This document shows positions 63,711 to 64,000 of a DNA stretch of 64,000 bases, piece after piece (position 1 is the first letter of the stretch; the number at the start of each line of letters is the position of its first letter). Origin of the DNA: Watersipora subatra (taxonomy: Eukaryota; Bryozoa; Gymnolaemata; Cheilostomatida; Watersiporidae); assembly GCF_963576615.1 (NCBI RefSeq), contig NC_088708.1, forward strand, positions 29,333,191 to 29,397,190, written 5' to 3'. Under the pieces are notes generated by a model. The model had not been told where the DNA came from. It saw only the letters and a program-made list of their open reading frames with translations, and ran no database searches. Position numbers and translations under genes: made by a program.

Positions 63711-64000
63711 AAACCGTGTGCTAGTTTATACATACTGTAATATAACAACATCCATGATTAATATAAACCGTGTATGCTAGTTTATACATACTGTAATATA
63801 ACAACATCCATGATTAATATAAACCGTGTATGCTAGTTTATACATACTGTAATATAACAACATCCATGATTAATATAAACCGTGTATGCTAGTTTATACA
63901 TACTGTAATATAACAACATCCATGATTAATATAAACCGTGTATGCTAGTTTATACATACTGTAATATAACAACATCCATGATTAATATAAACCGTGTATG
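63711..64000. repeat. 56-bp tandem repeat running off the window edge
   Basis: At least five copies of a unit containing AAACCGTGTATGCTAGTTTA and ACATCCATGATTAATAT, the later ones identical to each other. It lies in the NUP88 intron just upstream of the exon at 63483-63629. Confidence 0.97.

Overview
The window looks like invertebrate nuclear DNA, probably from a spiralian (lophotrochozoan) animal, though I cannot fix the phylum. It is AT-rich. Its genes are split into short exons with GT-AG introns of about 150 bp to several kb, and the introns are full of minisatellites, small inverted-repeat elements and tRNA-derived SINE remnants. There is no sign of bacterial gene organisation.

Layout. 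At 1-7.6 kb, plus strand, are the last two coding exons of CDK7; the rest of that gene is not visible here and presumably lies to the left. From 7.6 to 18 kb I see no gene, only a TA-flanked MITE just past the CDK7 stop and a roughly 0.9 kb element with long terminal inverted repeats. At 18.0-23.8 kb, minus strand, is a gene for a secreted, cysteine-rich protein with an IGFBP N-terminal-type domain (three exons seen; the 3' end is uncertain). From 23.8 to 27.3 kb no gene is seen.

The core of the window (27.3-59.2 kb, minus strand) is a head-to-tail array of three complete two-pore-domain potassium channel (K2P) genes, here called A (27319-43082, 407 aa), B (44686-50270, 416 aa) and C (52163-59231, 435 aa). 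Each has six coding exons with the same layout: a tiny first exon; M1, cap and P1; M2; an acidic loop and M3 start; M3 end, P2 and M4 start; M4 end and tail. All splice joins were derived by hand and keep the frame. Gene A is stretched to 15.8 kb mainly because a 7.8 kb LTR element of BEL/Pao type sits in its third intron, with a 5-bp target duplication. Upstream of gene C, on the same strand, are the last four exons of NUP88 (59589-63629); that gene continues beyond the right edge.

Most notable observations: a minisatellite in gene A that repeats the end of the P1 exon together with its 5' splice site; a 7-nt shift of the last intron in gene A relative to B and C; a shared minisatellite family in introns of A and B; a seven-copy 402-bp repeat with a two-unit higher-order period inside the LTR element; and a cysteine-rich module of unrecognised family following the IGFBP domain. 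CDK7 and NUP88 are housekeeping genes. The three K2P genes would each give a dimeric potassium leak channel and look like a lineage-specific tandem expansion.
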